The notes beneath the pieces were generated by a model. It was given only the letters and a program-made list of their open reading frames with translations, made no database searches and had not been told where the DNA came from. Position numbers and translations under genes: made by a program. From positions 159,044-223,043 of the forward strand of contig NZ_SNYC01000008.1 in the NCBI RefSeq assembly GCF_004362715.1: a stretch of DNA of 64,000 nt, read 5' to 3'. Positions 9,504-18,522 of the stretch are shown piece by piece. This stretch comes from Pedobacter metabolipauper (GTDB lineage Bacteria; Bacteroidota; Bacteroidia; Sphingobacteriales; Sphingobacteriaceae). The first letter of the stretch is position 1, and each line of letters begins with the position of its first letter.

Positions 9504-9575
9504 GTGATCTGCCCTTTTTTATAGGTTACCTATTACAATATTTTGTATTAAGGTAAAACAATCACAATTACCATC

Positions 9576-10424
9576 ATGAAAAAATATTTAATTTATTGTG
9601 TAATCACGATAGCGGTTTTGGGCTGCAACAGTGAAAAGAAATTTAATAATGAAAGTGCCGATACGGTTTCGTCAAACCTTTTAGCTGAAGATACCACTTT
9701 ATCAGCGAAGATCATTAAAACTGCTGATATGCGCTTTAGGGTTAAAGATGTTCAGCAAACCAAAGAACAATTGAGCAGTGCCGTTAAAACAATGGGTGGC
9801 ACCATTGCTGAATTTTCTATTCAGAGTACGATTGCAGAAACCGATAAGGTTAAATATTCTACAGATTCCCTGCTGGAACTTACTTCTTACCATACTGAGG
9901 GTTTAATTCTGGCTAAGGTACCTTCAGATCAGCTTGATGAGTTTACCAACCGGGTAGCAAAAATGGCGTTGTTTGTAGACAACCAAAGTATGAAGCTGGA
10001 CGATCAGAGTATCTCTTACCTGGAAAACAACCTGAAGAATCAGAACCGGGTTGAGGCTGTTGCCCAGCTGAACAAACATGCTACAAAAAAGAGTAATAAT
10101 GTGGAGACTTCTTTATACATAAAGGATGATTATGTAGATAAAAAGATAGAGAATATGCGAATTAATGATAAGGTTAAGTATAGTAACATTACACTTAATT
10201 TTTACCAGGCCAATACCATTAAAAGCACACTTGTTCTTAACGACAATTTATACGATTACCGTCCTGGATTCTTTAAACGGCTTTGGCTGGGTATTGACAA
10301 CGGCTGGACAATATTTAAAGAGTTTATACTGGCCATCTCCAACTTGTGGATGCTGATTGTGATTGGAATTGCCGGTTATTTAATGTACAGATACTTCCGT
10401 AAGAAGAAATTAGAAGCCGTTTAA
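9576..10424 (+). CDS. DUF4349-type membrane-anchored lipoprotein
   Basis: 282 residues with a lipobox at the N-terminus (VLGC, Cys17), an extracytoplasmic domain of about 220 residues, and a C-terminal membrane helix (about 248-272) followed by a basic tail (RYFRKKKLEAV). The central part, with IIKTADMRFRVKDVQQTKEQ and paired helices around YLENNLKNQNRVEAVAQL, is characteristic of the DUF4349 family, whose biochemical role is not established. The gene is convergent with ruvC, with one base between the two stops. Confidence 0.75.
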   Translation: MKKYLIYCVITIAVLGCNSEKKFNNESADTVSSNLLAEDTTLSAKIIKTADMRFRVKDVQQTKEQLSSAVKTMGGTIAEFSIQSTIAETDKVKYSTDSLLELTSYHTEGLILAKVPSDQLDEFTNRVAKMALFVDNQSMKLDDQSISYLENNLKNQNRVEAVAQLNKHATKKSNNVETSLYIKDDYVDKKIENMRINDKVKYSNITLNFYQANTIKSTLVLNDNLYDYRPGFFKRLWLGIDNGWTIFKEFILAISNLWMLIVIGIAGYLMYRYFRKKKLEAV

Positions 10425-10425
10425 A

Positions 10426-10992
10426 TTATTTAAGTCTTTTCTTATTGTCCTTTGCAAAAGCCTCCCAGCCGGAATAGGATTTACTGCTTCCTCCGCTGGT
10501 ACTGATCCGCTGAAAAGAATGACATACTGCTACCGACAATCCGTCGGTAGCATCTAAAAATTCAGGTGTTTCCTTAAAGTTGAGCAATCTTTGCAGCATT
10601 GCGGCTACCTGTTCTTTACTTGTGTTTCCGTTTCCCGTTATGGATTGTTTAATTTTACGGGGTGCATATTCAACCACCGGGATGTTTCTGGATAAGGCGG
10701 CAGCCATGGCAATTCCCTGGGCCCGTCCGAGTTTCAGCATAACCTGAATGTTCTTTCCATAAAATGGGGCTTCCAGTGCCAGCACATCGGGTTTATATTC
10801 ATCCAGAAGTTTTACTGTTTTTTCAAAGATCCGTTGAAGTTTCAGGAAATGGTCATCCAGATGGTCCATCCTAACAATGCCCATCGTAATCAGTTCAATT
10901 TTACTGCCTTTTTCTAAAATCAATCCATAACCCATAATTGAGGTTCCCGGATCAATTCCCATGATCACCCTTTCCTTTTTTTCAACCAACAT
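10426..10992 (-). CDS. ruvC: Holliday junction endonuclease RuvC
   Basis: 188-residue RNase H-fold nuclease that resolves Holliday junctions with RuvAB. The four acidic catalytic residues are present: Asp14 in GIDPGTSIMGYG, Glu74 in ALEAPFYGKN, and Asp147/Asp150 in LDATDGLSVAVCH. An internal ATG at codon 11 would leave a protein starting right at the active site strand, as in E. coli, and cannot be excluded. It is divergent from the flippase-like gene, with only about 20 bases between the starts. Confidence 0.96.
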   Translation of the reverse strand: MLVEKKERVIMGIDPGTSIMGYGLILEKGSKIELITMGIVRMDHLDDHFLKLQRIFEKTVKLLDEYKPDVLALEAPFYGKNIQVMLKLGRAQGIAMAAALSRNIPVVEYAPRKIKQSITGNGNTSKEQVAAMLQRLLNFKETPEFLDATDGLSVAVCHSFQRISTSGGSSKSYSGWEAFAKDNKKRLK

Positions 10993-11011
10993 AAAACAAT
11001 ATTAAGCATAT

Positions 11012-12013
11012 TTGCAGAGAGTAAAAGTAAAAAAGTTGACAACGAGATATAAAAAGATAGTTTCACTGATACTTAAAACGGCAATTGTTCTGCTTGCATT
11101 TTGGATCATTTATAGCAAACTATCTGCTAATGAGAATTTAGAGGAATTTAATAACCTCCTTAAACAGATTCCGCAAACAGAGATCATCCTGGTTATGACC
11201 TTTGTTTTTCTGCTGATGCTTTTAAACTGGTGTATTGAAGCACTGAAGTGGAAACGTTTAATTGCACAGGTTGAACGGATTAGTGTGTGGCGGGCTATAG
11301 AATCAGTTTTTTGCGGTCTAACCTGGGCCGTTTTTACACCTAACCGGATTGGGGAATATGGCGGACGGGTTTTCTTTCTATCCCCTAAAAGAAGGGTAGT
11401 GGGAGTCGTGGCTATGGCGGTAGGGAATATCGGACAGATGGTGCTGACCAACATTTTCGGGGCCATTGCACTTTTTGTGTTCATGTACCGGTTTGTTGAA
11501 ATTGATTACCGGCTTCTGTATGCCCTGCTGACCTTATCAGTCATGTTTTGCCTCTTCTTTATTATTTTTTATTTTAATATCAAGTGGCTGAATGGAATAT
11601 TACTGTCTATGCGCTTTACGCGCAAGTACAAGAAGTTTTACAGCATTCTTGGCCGGTATGATAAAAAAGAACTGTTCAGGATCTTAATGTTCTGCCTGGC
11701 AAGGTATGCGGTTTTCAGCAGTCAGTATTTCATCTTGTTTTTTTGGCTTATTCCCGAGATACATTACCTGGATATTTTTATGCTGGTGAGTATTCTTTTC
11801 TTTGTTCAGTCTACCTTACCCTCACTGGATCTGTTTGATATTGGTGTTAGAAGTGCCACGGCATCTTATTTTTTTAGTTCGGTTACAGATCAGAATGTTG
11901 CAGTTATTGCATGTACGGCGAGTATTTGGCTAATTAATATTATTATTCCTGCTATATTAGGATCTTATTTCGTCTTTAAACTCAATTTCTTTGGAAATCT
12001 TAAGCGCAATTAG
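11012..12013 (+). CDS. Lysylphosphatidylglycerol synthase/flippase-like (UPF0104) membrane protein
   Basis: About 333 residues with eight or so membrane helices, of the LPG_synthase_TM family (the flippase half of MprF, also YbhN). The motif WAVFTPNRIGEYGGR (about residues 105-120) is the family's best-conserved block. Substrate is unknown; members may translocate lipids or polyprenyl intermediates. TTG 11012 is one candidate start; TTG 11036, eight codons later, is another, and a CATATTTG box that could be the -7 element covers the first one. The last 23 bases overlap the glycosyltransferase gene, so the two are coupled. Confidence 0.85.
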   Translation: MQRVKVKKLTTRYKKIVSLILKTAIVLLAFWIIYSKLSANENLEEFNNLLKQIPQTEIILVMTFVFLLMLLNWCIEALKWKRLIAQVERISVWRAIESVFCGLTWAVFTPNRIGEYGGRVFFLSPKRRVVGVVAMAVGNIGQMVLTNIFGAIALFVFMYRFVEIDYRLLYALLTLSVMFCLFFIIFYFNIKWLNGILLSMRFTRKYKKFYSILGRYDKKELFRILMFCLARYAVFSSQYFILFFWLIPEIHYLDIFMLVSILFFVQSTLPSLDLFDIGVRSATASYFFSSVTDQNVAVIACTASIWLINIIIPAILGSYFVFKLNFFGNLKRN

Positions 12014-13133
12014 CTACATCTCCTTATTTCTGGGTGTTTTTTATATACTGGTCATCATTGCCTTTATCCGGGGATGGTACCGGTTAAGCGATTACACACC
12101 TGCACTTTCTTCCAAACAAGTAAGGACAAAAGTTTCTGTTATTGTTGCGGCCAGGAATGAGGAAATGAACATTGCTAAGACGCTGGATGACCTCGTTGCA
12201 CAGAATTACGATAAGAATCTTTTGGAGATTATCTTTATTGATGACCATTCAACCGATCGAACTTCTGAGATTATCTCTTCTTATGCAGACAGAGGTGTGA
12301 AATTGATTACATTAAATGAATCGAAACCTTTAAATTCCTATAAAAAGAAAGCCATCCAAATTGCCATCGCGCAATCTGAAGGTGATTTGATCGTTACTAC
12401 CGATGCCGATTGCAGAATGGGTGCAAACTGGTTAAAAATGATTGTTTCTTTTTATGAAGAGAAGAAATATAAGATGATCTCATCGCCTGTGGCCTACCAC
12501 CAGGAGCAGGGCTTTTTTGAGCGTGCACAATCTCTTGAATTTTTATATTTAATTGGGTTGGGTGCATCTACCATCGGCAATGATAAGCCATCTACCTGTA
12601 ATGGGGCTAACCTGGCCTATGAAAAGGCTGCTTTTTATGAGGTCGGCGGATTTAAGGGTATTGATGATCTGGCTTCGGGTGATGATGAGTTGCTGCTGCA
12701 TAAAATGGCGGCAAAGTATACAGGCAGGATTGGTTTTTTAAAGAATGATGCTGCTGTTGTTTATACACATGCCAAGGCTACATTGGCTGATTTTATTCAG
12801 CAGCGTAAGCGCTGGGCTTCTAAAAGCACGAGCTATAAAAATAAAGCGATCATTGTATTGGGTGTTTGTATCTGGTTGTTTAATGTGGATATTTTTGTGA
12901 ACCTGATCTCTGGTATCTTTGTTGGTTATTATTTCAAGGTTGCGATTGTTCAGCTACTGATCAAAATGTTCTTCGAATTCTTATTTTTATACGATGTAAC
13001 CAAGTTTGCCAAGCGGCAAAGTTTGCTGGTATTATTTCCGGCTGTTAGCTTGCTGCACATCGTTTATATCGTTTATATTGGCATTGCAGGTAACTCCGGA
13101 AAATACAATTGGAAAGGAAGAATGGTAAAATAA
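11991..13133 (+). CDS. Family 2 glycosyltransferase, membrane-bound
   Basis: 380 residues with an N-terminal membrane helix (about 5-26), a GT-A domain (about 48-280) and three C-terminal helices. Visible GT2 features are VSVIVAARNEE, FIDDHSTDRT (UDP-sugar binding), the DAD metal motif at residues 138-140 in VTTDADC, and QQRKRWASK, the processive-type Q-R-W-like motif. The sugar and acceptor are unknown. TTG 11991 starts inside the preceding flippase-like gene, and its stop overlaps the next gene's ATG (TAATG), so all three form one translationally coupled unit. Confidence 0.9.
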   Translation: MEILSAISYISLFLGVFYILVIIAFIRGWYRLSDYTPALSSKQVRTKVSVIVAARNEEMNIAKTLDDLVAQNYDKNLLEIIFIDDHSTDRTSEIISSYADRGVKLITLNESKPLNSYKKKAIQIAIAQSEGDLIVTTDADCRMGANWLKMIVSFYEEKKYKMISSPVAYHQEQGFFERAQSLEFLYLIGLGASTIGNDKPSTCNGANLAYEKAAFYEVGGFKGIDDLASGDDELLLHKMAAKYTGRIGFLKNDAAVVYTHAKATLADFIQQRKRWASKSTSYKNKAIIVLGVCIWLFNVDIFVNLISGIFVGYYFKVAIVQLLIKMFFEFLFLYDVTKFAKRQSLLVLFPAVSLLHIVYIVYIGIAGNSGKYNWKGRMVK

Positions 13134-14224
13134 TGGAAGCGCATGAAAGCCCGTCGAAAAAGATCTGGAAGCGGTTTAAGAAAAATAAACTTGCTTTTGC
13201 CGGATTGCTATTTATTGGGCTATTGATGGTGATGGGTATTTTAGGATACGTGATTACCCCGGATCAAACGCCATATTCAAATACCATGCATTTGCAGCTT
13301 AGCAATAGAAAGCCGGGCAGAAGTTTTGACTTTTTGATTGTCAGCAAAAACAACCAGGTTCCTAAAGTAAATATTTTTGAAAAGATGCTTAACGGACAGG
13401 AAGCAGATTTTAAAAGTATCCCAATCAGTTCTTATCGAGAGGCGAATGGTAAAGTTTATGCCCGGGAATATATTGGTGACGATGAGCAGTCGGAAGAAAC
13501 CGTTTATCCGTTAATAAAGGGGGAGAACAGGTACAGCCAAACGTTTTGGCTGGGGACTGATATTTATGGCCGGGACTTACTGAGCCGGTTAATCATTGGT
13601 ATCCGGGTGTCTTTATCTGTGGGACTTATCGCTGTACTCATTTCCCTTTTTATTGGGGTTAGTCTCGGGGCACTGGCAGGTTATTTCGGCGGACGTACTG
13701 ATGCGTCGATCAGCTGGTTTATGAATGTGATCTGGTCGCTGCCATCCTTGCTGCTGGTTATTGCGATCTCATTTGCATTAGGGAAGGGCTTCTGGCAGAT
13801 ATTTATTGCTGTAGGTCTTTCTACCTGGGTTGATGTTTCGCGCCTGGTACGCGGGCAGGTGATGGCTTTAAAAGAGGTTGAGTTTGTTGAAGCTTCCAAA
13901 GCACTGGGATATTCCACTTCCAGAACGATCATTAAACACATTCTGCCGAATATTGCAGGACCGGTTTTGGTTGTCGCCTCTGCAAATTTTGCAGCAGCTA
14001 TCTTGCTTGAAACGGGACTGAGCTTTTTAGGTTTTGGTGCCCAGCCGCCTATGCCAAGCTGGGGGGGCATGATCAAGGAACATTATGGCTACATCATCAT
14101 GGATGCCGCGTACCTGGCTATTTTACCCGGACTTGCAATTATGCTCACGGTTTATGCGTTTAATCTTTTAGCCATTGGGCTGAGGGATGCATTTGATGTG
14201 AAGTCTCAAAATATTTCTATTTAA
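13133..14224 (+). CDS. Dipeptide/oligopeptide-type ABC transporter permease (DppC/OppC family)
   Basis: 363 residues from ATG 13133 (an upstream TTG at 13109 would overlap the previous gene and is less likely). An N-terminal OppC_N-type helix (about 20-42) is followed by an unusually long extracytoplasmic stretch (about 45-140) and then the BPD_transp_1 core with five helices and the EAA loop (EASKALGYSTSRTIIKH). Such permeases normally pair with a DppB-like permease, two ATPases and a binding protein; none of these is adjacent. The substrate is unknown. Confidence 0.87.
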   Translation: MEAHESPSKKIWKRFKKNKLAFAGLLFIGLLMVMGILGYVITPDQTPYSNTMHLQLSNRKPGRSFDFLIVSKNNQVPKVNIFEKMLNGQEADFKSIPISSYREANGKVYAREYIGDDEQSEETVYPLIKGENRYSQTFWLGTDIYGRDLLSRLIIGIRVSLSVGLIAVLISLFIGVSLGALAGYFGGRTDASISWFMNVIWSLPSLLLVIAISFALGKGFWQIFIAVGLSTWVDVSRLVRGQVMALKEVEFVEASKALGYSTSRTIIKHILPNIAGPVLVVASANFAAAILLETGLSFLGFGAQPPMPSWGGMIKEHYGYIIMDAAYLAILPGLAIMLTVYAFNLLAIGLRDAFDVKSQNISI

Positions 14225-14250
14225 TCAACGTATCGAAATCGTTAACTTTG
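14220..14250 (+). promoter_or_regulatory. Candidate promoter of rnhB
   Basis: TAACTTTG at 14243-14250 fits TAnnTTTG and TTTA (14220-14223) lies 19 bases upstream in place of TTTG. Transcription would start about 14257, at the ATG at 14258, implying a leaderless or nearly leaderless message and supporting that start over TTG 14252. Confidence 0.45.
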
Positions 14251-14257
14251 TTTGCGT

Positions 14258-14869
14258 ATGCTTTTAAACTGTTATCAGAATGAATTTTTAGAAGCCGGCT
14301 GTGATGAAGCTGGCCGTGGTTGCCTGGCAGGTCCGGTATTTGCTGCCGCTGTAATTTTGCCTCCCGATTTTATTCCTGGCGAATTAACTGATTCTAAGAA
14401 ATTGACCCATAAACAGCGCTGCAGCTTAAGGCTGATCATTGAAAAAGAAGCAATTGCCTGGGCTGTGGCCGAAGTTGATAATTTGGAGATCGATAAGATC
14501 AATATTCTAAATGCTTCTTTTCTCGCAATGCACCGTGCCGTTGAAAAGTTAAGCATTCAACCGCAGTACTTAAGTATTGACGGGAACCGGTTTAAAGCGT
14601 ATCCGGATATCCCGCATACCTGTATTATAAAAGGGGACGGTAAGTACCTGAATATTGCTGCCGCTTCTATTCTGGCCAAAACCCATCGTGATGAGTTCAT
14701 GGATAATTTATCAGGTCAGTATCCGCATTATCAATGGCATCAAAATAAAGGATATCCTACTATTGTTCACCGGACTGCTGCCATTGAGCATGGTTTATCA
14801 CCCTATCACCGTAAAACGTTCACGATTACCAATCCGCAGTTGGATCTGTTTTTAGAAACTGAAAGGTAA
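14258..14869 (+). CDS. rnhB: Ribonuclease HII
   Basis: 203 residues from ATG 14258. Removes RNA from RNA-DNA hybrids, including single ribonucleotides misincorporated in DNA. The metal-binding acidic residues are visible in GCDEAGRG (Asp16, Glu17), with LTDSKKL and SIDGNRF blocks and the later KTHRDEFM region all typical of type 2 RNase H. Length fits the family. The gene is convergent with the TlpA-type gene, separated by 18 bases with no obvious terminator. Confidence 0.96.
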   Translation: MLLNCYQNEFLEAGCDEAGRGCLAGPVFAAAVILPPDFIPGELTDSKKLTHKQRCSLRLIIEKEAIAWAVAEVDNLEIDKINILNASFLAMHRAVEKLSIQPQYLSIDGNRFKAYPDIPHTCIIKGDGKYLNIAAASILAKTHRDEFMDNLSGQYPHYQWHQNKGYPTIVHRTAAIEHGLSPYHRKTFTITNPQLDLFLETER

Positions 14870-14887
14870 TCTAATAGGTATTATTGA

Positions 14888-17176
14888 TTATTCAATATGC
14901 CATTTCATGTATTTGCCAACCAAATCTTTATAATCACTTCTAAGTGGAAGGGGTAAATAAGTGCCATTTGGAAGTATCAGCAGTTTGGTTGGGTAATGAC
15001 TGATTTTGGTTTTTTTCTCTATTATGCCGTCTGACATCAACACTGGAAAAGAATATTGATTGCCTGACATATACTTCTGGATATTTTCCTTCTTATCAAA
15101 ACAAGCGATGGTAATAACCTTTAGATCGGTATTTGCCTGATTTGATTTGAAATAGGCATCAATGTTACCCATCTCAGGCAAACATGCACCGCACCAGGTT
15201 CCCCAGAAATCAATAAAGATAAATTTACCTTTATGGTCCAGTGAGTTAAAGTTTGAACCCAGGTAATCGTCTAGTTTAAAGTCTACCGATGGCAAATATT
15301 TCTTGATTTGACTGTTAAAATACACTTTAAAGTTGCCCTCCGGATGTAATCGCTTATATTCACTTTCCAGGGTTTTATACCGAAGTGGTTCAACAATGCA
15401 CATGGAGGTTAATTCTTCTAAATATGCATCCGGATCTGTATCTTTAGCTGAAGAGAGGTAAAATTCATCAGGCCGATTTGGCAGAAAATCATTTTCTATT
15501 TTAATCTCCAGACCTAGGTCTGCGATTTCTTTTAAATCAGGACGGTACTCACGGGCAAGTTTTTCATAGCTATTTTTAAGTTCAGGGCTACTTTCGCTTT
15601 TTCTGGAATAGGCCTGGCTTAAGTATATTTTGTACAGTAGTCTTAATTTCGGCCGATATCTTTTCCAATAATAGCTATCTGAATTTGTTCCCGCAGCAAG
15701 TGAATCAATAACTTTTATATCTTTTTGAATTCCATTTAAAATGCTGTCTAAATATACCGTGGATACAGAATCTGATATTTTAATTTTTTTAAGGAAATCG
15801 TAGGTCATCAATTTATACCTCCAGGTATATTCAGAAAAAGAGCGTGAGTCCTCAGCCAATAGTTTGAAAATCAGATCAGTATCCTGGGATTTGCTCAACT
15901 CTATATAATCAAAAAGCGTCAGAAATGGAGCCGCTATTCGCTTATTTTTAGCGGTTAAGATTTTTGCGCGAAAATTATCAAAGAATATCCTTTCTTTGGA
16001 ATTGGTTGATGTCAATGCCTTTTTTGCAAACTCAGTATTTATTAACTCATCCAGGTCTTCTGTAAATATATTTATTTCAGTTCCTGCATCATTGGTATTA
16101 TATAATCTGGTAAGCGTAGATAAAAAAGCATCTGCATCTAAATCTTCGAAATTCCTGCTGAGTTTTTCAATAAGAATTAAATAATTAGTCATAAATGTTA
16201 CCGGCACTTTCTCAAGTAAATCATCGAGGTCATCTCCAATATACAAACTTACTTCCAGACGTTTGTTCCAGTATTCATAATCATTTGCAGGCATATGCCG
16301 ATCTATCAGTTCAATCTGCTTTGTATAAAATTCTTCGGAGTTTTCAAGTTTGTTATCTTCATACTTCTTAAGCAGTGCATCCAGCTTCCATACTGCACTT
16401 GGATCGTTATTGATATATCCATTTGGATATAATTCCTGATAGGCCAACTTAAGGGTCTTTGATTCTTTGTCTGCATGATTTAAGCGCGTAATAACCCGTC
16501 TTTCTGAAAAAAGCTTTGTGGAGGATTTGTAGGTTACAGTTGAATCAAAACTATAATTAGCCAGTAATCCATTTACATCATATTTAATATCAGTTTTGTA
16601 AATCAGACGACCTAAATTGTTATTGACTTCTTTAGTTTCGCTTTTTTCGGGTTTAAAAATCTGCCTGCATATGTTCAGAAAACCTGGATTTTTTACAAAG
16701 TTAGCTGCCCCCTTTTCAAACCTTGTCCGATCTGTCATATCAATGTATTTGTATTGTTCTTCCAGGATCTTTTTTTGCAAATTATCCCTGTCCTGAACAT
16801 TCAAGATATTTCCAGAATTATCGATTTGTATATACAGTGGTATGTAACACAGGAGATTATCTTGAATTAGATAGGGTAGTGGATCATATCTTAACTTTGA
16901 ATTGGTATCATATTTACCAAAAAATGGGTTAAATGTAATTGTTCTGGGTTGCTTTACTGATATTAGGTAACCAGCTTTATTTTTTTCCTTTATAGTTAGT
17001 TCGATTTTGAGGTATTTTGTTAACGAGCCATCGCTCATTGGTTCCTTGTGAATTTTAACAATCAAATATTCATAAGAAAATGTTTCACCTTCTAATAATT
17101 TTAGTTCTTGGCTAAATGCGGAACAGGTTAAGAATAGAATAATAATTAAAAGAAGGTTTTTTTTTAAGAATTTCAT
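14888..17176 (-). CDS. Large secreted protein with C-terminal TlpA-type thioredoxin domain
   Basis: 762 residues: signal peptide (cleavage probably after AFSQ, about residue 22), a very long largely helical extracytoplasmic region (about 25-620) with no recognised domain, and a TlpA-like thioredoxin fold (about 630-762) with the redox motif WCGAC (Cys662 and Cys665). TlpA proteins reduce disulfides or serve cytochrome c maturation in the periplasm; in Bacteroidota many are surface or periplasmic proteins of unknown substrate. The N-terminal region is far longer than usual. The gene is clearly AT-richer than the rnhB gene beside it and begins an AT-rich stretch shared with the three small secreted proteins. 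Confidence 0.8.
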   Translation of the reverse strand: MKFLKKNLLLIIILFLTCSAFSQELKLLEGETFSYEYLIVKIHKEPMSDGSLTKYLKIELTIKEKNKAGYLISVKQPRTITFNPFFGKYDTNSKLRYDPLPYLIQDNLLCYIPLYIQIDNSGNILNVQDRDNLQKKILEEQYKYIDMTDRTRFEKGAANFVKNPGFLNICRQIFKPEKSETKEVNNNLGRLIYKTDIKYDVNGLLANYSFDSTVTYKSSTKLFSERRVITRLNHADKESKTLKLAYQELYPNGYINNDPSAVWKLDALLKKYEDNKLENSEEFYTKQIELIDRHMPANDYEYWNKRLEVSLYIGDDLDDLLEKVPVTFMTNYLILIEKLSRNFEDLDADAFLSTLTRLYNTNDAGTEINIFTEDLDELINTEFAKKALTSTNSKERIFFDNFRAKILTAKNKRIAAPFLTLFDYIELSKSQDTDLIFKLLAEDSRSFSEYTWRYKLMTYDFLKKIKISDSVSTVYLDSILNGIQKDIKVIDSLAAGTNSDSYYWKRYRPKLRLLYKIYLSQAYSRKSESSPELKNSYEKLAREYRPDLKEIADLGLEIKIENDFLPNRPDEFYLSSAKDTDPDAYLEELTSMCIVEPLRYKTLESEYKRLHPEGNFKVYFNSQIKKYLPSVDFKLDDYLGSNFNSLDHKGKFIFIDFWGTWCGACLPEMGNIDAYFKSNQANTDLKVITIACFDKKENIQKYMSGNQYSFPVLMSDGIIEKKTKISHYPTKLLILPNGTYLPLPLRSDYKDLVGKYMKWHIE

Positions 17177-17397
17177 GTGAGTGTTAACAATAGTTCTGTA
17201 AGATATATAATTAATTCTGTTACCTTACTTGCGGTTAAAGTATAGCCATGTTAAGATATGTTAAATTTTTATAAACAGTGTTTAATTAATAGGCTAAAGA
17301 AGCACTCATAAAATGAATACAGGGATTTGTTTTTACTTAACAATAAATTGCAGAACTTCCATAATAAGATTATGTTTCTAATAAAAAAGACCTTCGC

Positions 17398-17925
17398 GTG
17401 AAAAAATATATTCTCTTCATAAGTGTCCTAGCTTTCTATTATCTACCTGCTCAATGCCAAGGAATAAAGAAAAAGGATATCCTTGAAGTTCACCAATTGG
17501 TTATTGATTTTCATAAGAAATATAAACTTGGAATCGTTCTCCGTTCAACTACGAATAAGAATATTTTGAAGGAATTCGAGTTTAATGATCTTAATACTAT
17601 TTCTGGTAATTTTAAGAAAAAACTTGAAGAGAATGATTTAATTGACTTTTTAAACGAAATTGACACGTCCAAAATTCGTGATTATAAATTGGAGAGCAAA
17701 GGTGAATTAGTTTTGGATACAACTAAATATCCCCTAACAGAGCACAAACTAACATTTTCTCCAGCCATTATTTCCAACGACTCTAAAAAGGCTATGGTTT
17801 TAGCTAAAATATACATAGTTACTACGTATGGTTCCACCTCGGGGTCAATTATGGCTTGGTTTTTTGAAAAAATAGATCATAAATGGGTAATGAAAATCGT
17901 AGAAACATTAATGTATTTGGATTAA
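17398..17925 (+). CDS. Small secreted protein, tandem paralogue 1 of 3, unknown family
   Basis: 175 residues from a GTG start, with a signal peptide (about 1-20, ending PAQCQ). The mature part shares with the two following proteins the blocks HQLVIDFHKKY, FEFNDLNT, DTSKIRDYKLESKG, FSPAIIS and a C-terminal aromatic motif (WFFEKIDHKWVMK ... YLD). No known domain is recognised. No neighbour explains its role. Low GC and runs of A/T distinguish it from flanking housekeeping genes. Confidence 0.7.
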   Translation: MKKYILFISVLAFYYLPAQCQGIKKKDILEVHQLVIDFHKKYKLGIVLRSTTNKNILKEFEFNDLNTISGNFKKKLEENDLIDFLNEIDTSKIRDYKLESKGELVLDTTKYPLTEHKLTFSPAIISNDSKKAMVLAKIYIVTTYGSTSGSIMAWFFEKIDHKWVMKIVETLMYLD

Positions 17926-17975
17926 TGGGATTAAGCCATAACGTATCCTCAATTCTACAACAAACGGATGTTAGT

Positions 17976-18494
17976 ATGAAAAGATACTTAACTGTTTGTT
18001 TAATTTTCATGTTTTCATCATGCAACATTTTGCATGGTCAAAGAACAGAGCAGAATGAATCTTTTAATATTTATAATCTTGTAATAAAGAATTTAAAGAA
18101 AGCCGATAAGTTAACTGTTCGTGAAAAAACAGAAAAAAGTTATTTGAAAGATTTTGATTTTAAAAACCCAATATTTGGTTATGACGTTAATGGATCATTT
18201 AATCAGAAAGACTGGATCTTATTTTTGAATGATGTAGATACCGGCACTATTAAAGATTATAAATTACAAACAAAGGGAGATAAGTGGTTTAAGGATAATT
18301 TGGAAAATAATCCATCATATGAAATAATATTTGCGCCAGTTATTTTCTCAAATAACTTAGATAAAGCAATAAGCATTTTTGGCTTATACTCCACATTAAG
18401 TAAGTCTTCTGGAGGAACAACGGTATTCTTTTTTGAGAGACAAAAAAATGAGTGGATGTTAAAATCATATGTAACCGTTCTATATTTTGATTAA
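17976..18494 (+). CDS. Small secreted protein, tandem paralogue 2 of 3, unknown family
   Basis: 172 residues from ATG 17976, chosen because it starts the signal peptide MKRYLTVCLIFMFSSCNILHGQ; a longer frame from 17883 would overlap paralogue 1 and bury the signal. A cysteine inside SSCNI could make it a lipoprotein. Shared blocks: YNLVIKNLKK, FDFKNP, DTGTIKDYKLQTKGDKWFKD, FAPVIFS and FFFERQKNEWMLK ... YFD. It starts 50 bases after paralogue 1. Function unknown. Confidence 0.68.
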   Translation: MKRYLTVCLIFMFSSCNILHGQRTEQNESFNIYNLVIKNLKKADKLTVREKTEKSYLKDFDFKNPIFGYDVNGSFNQKDWILFLNDVDTGTIKDYKLQTKGDKWFKDNLENNPSYEIIFAPVIFSNNLDKAISIFGLYSTLSKSSGGTTVFFFERQKNEWMLKSYVTVLYFD

Positions 18495-18522
18495 TTTATA
18501 GGCCAATAAACAGAAAGTCAAT

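Noticed and set aside
13681-14076. 131-codon minus-strand frame inside the ABC permease gene
   Set aside because: Antisense shadow of the conserved permease core; low-complexity composition and no start signal.
17883-17975. Longer N-terminus of the second tandem secreted protein
   Set aside because: It would overlap the first paralogue and place the signal peptide 31 residues inside the protein.
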